Position numbers and translations under genes: made by a program | NCBI GenBank assembly: GCA_902141825.1 | Contig: CABFPG010000006.1 | Coordinates: 62,001-126,000 of the forward strand | Direction: 5' to 3' | Length of the DNA: 64,000 nt | DNA from: Thalassocella blandensis | GTDB lineage: Bacteria; Pseudomonadota; Gammaproteobacteria; Pseudomonadales; Cellvibrionaceae | Shown: positions 63,584 through 64,000 of the stretch, in pieces | Layout of the letters: the number at the start of each line of letters is the position of its first letter | Numbering within the stretch: position 1 is the stretch's first letter | The notes under the pieces: generated by a model | Databases searched by the model: none | Told to the model about the DNA's origin: nothing | The model's input: the letters and a program-made list of their open reading frames with translations, nothing else

Positions 63584-64000
63584 ATGACAAAACAACCACA
63601 ACTTAGCTTTTGGCAAATCTGGAATATGTGCTTTGGCTTTTTGGGTATCCAGTTCGGATTCGCCCTGCAAAATTCCAATGTGAGCCGCATATTCCAGACT
63701 CTCGGTGCCGCAATCGATGATATTCCCATTCTCTGGATTGCCGCCCCGATCAGTGGCTTAATCGTCCAGCCAATTATTGGCTATATGAGTGATAAAACCT
63801 GGAATCGCTTTGGTCGCCGCCGACCCTATTTTTTGTTCGGCGCTATCTGCACCACGATTGCTATTTTTATCATGCCCAATTCTCCCGTACTGTGGGTTGC
63901 TGCAGGCATGTTGTGGATGATGGATGCGTCCATCAATATTGCCATGGAACCCATGCGCGCATTTGTTGGTGACATGCTGCCGCAGGAGCAACGTACTCGC
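63584..64000 (+). CDS. MFS sugar transporter (maltose/sucrose-permease-like), partial
   Basis: The frame opens at ATG 63584 and is still open at the right edge, 139 codons visible. It starts MTKQPQLSFWQIWNMCFGFL, then GIQFGFALQNSNVSRIFQ, LWIAAPISGLIVQPIIGYMS and DKTWNRFGRRRPYFLFG (the MFS loop 2-3 motif), then MDASINIAMEPMRAFVGDML. These features are typical of the glycoside/maltose MFS permeases found in proteobacterial maltodextrin and sucrose loci. It would carry the disaccharides or glucose released by GH15 and GH13 enzymes across the inner membrane. It follows the GH15 gene on the same strand. Confidence 0.85.
   Translation, partial: MTKQPQLSFWQIWNMCFGFLGIQFGFALQNSNVSRIFQTLGAAIDDIPILWIAAPISGLIVQPIIGYMSDKTWNRFGRRRPYFLFGAICTTIAIFIMPNSPVLWVAAGMLWMMDASINIAMEPMRAFVGDMLPQEQRTR

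Overview
The window looks like chromosome of a Gram-negative marine-type gammaproteobacterium that degrades polysaccharides, probably a relative of Saccharophagus, Teredinibacter or Cellvibrio. That placement is inferred from gene content: a TonB-dependent receptor of the Caulobacter/Xanthomonas glycan type, several secreted or lipid-anchored glycoside hydrolases, very long surface proteins, a SapC-family protein and many Sec or lipoprotein signals. No rRNA, tRNA, CRISPR array, insertion sequence or prophage was recognised.

Layout. (1) 1-965, minus: export-gate genes fliR (cut by the window edge) and fliQ, not preceded by fliP; then a compact HExxH metalloprotease (1211-1675). (2) 1909-4944, plus: two TPR proteins, a small unknown protein and a SapC-family protein. 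(3) 5058-25816, minus: two giant modular surface proteins (3581 and 2905 aa) with a PAPS-type sulfotransferase gene directly upstream of the first. Their N-terminal halves differ but they share about 900 C-terminal residues: Ig-like and choice-of-anchor modules, a GlyGly-CTERM-like segment, a second signal-peptide-like segment and a small outer-membrane beta-barrel. (4) 26432-28459, plus: three small exported proteins of unknown function. (5) hrpB helicase, then a tightly overlapping sulfotransferase / GT4 glycosyltransferase / DUF2334 deacetylase operon. (6) Minus-strand S9 peptidase and TSUP permease; a secreted clan-A glycoside hydrolase; two tandem orphan sugar-type binding proteins; several small proteins; a gluzincin-like lipoprotein; a Bcr/CflA-type MFS exporter. 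(7) 49735-64000: an alpha-glucan utilisation locus with a TonB receptor, GH13 lipoprotein, GH87-like multimodular enzyme, cytoplasmic GH13 alpha-glucosidase, GH15 lipoprotein and an MFS sugar transporter running off the right edge.

The genes of region 7 make a coherent path. Polysaccharide is cut outside by the GH87-like enzyme, oligosaccharides enter through the TonB receptor, lipoprotein GH13 and GH15 enzymes trim them, an MFS permease imports the products and a cytoplasmic GH13 finishes. Five near-identical palindromes (G[A/C]ATACGTAT[G/T][C/T]) lie only in the promoter regions of this locus and suggest one LacI-type regulator encoded elsewhere.

The most unusual items are the conserved polyprotein-like C-terminus of the two giant proteins, the shared operator set of the alpha-glucan locus, and a recurrent pattern of short tandem duplications (13-27 bp) in intergenic DNA, including one that triplicates a Shine-Dalgarno sequence.
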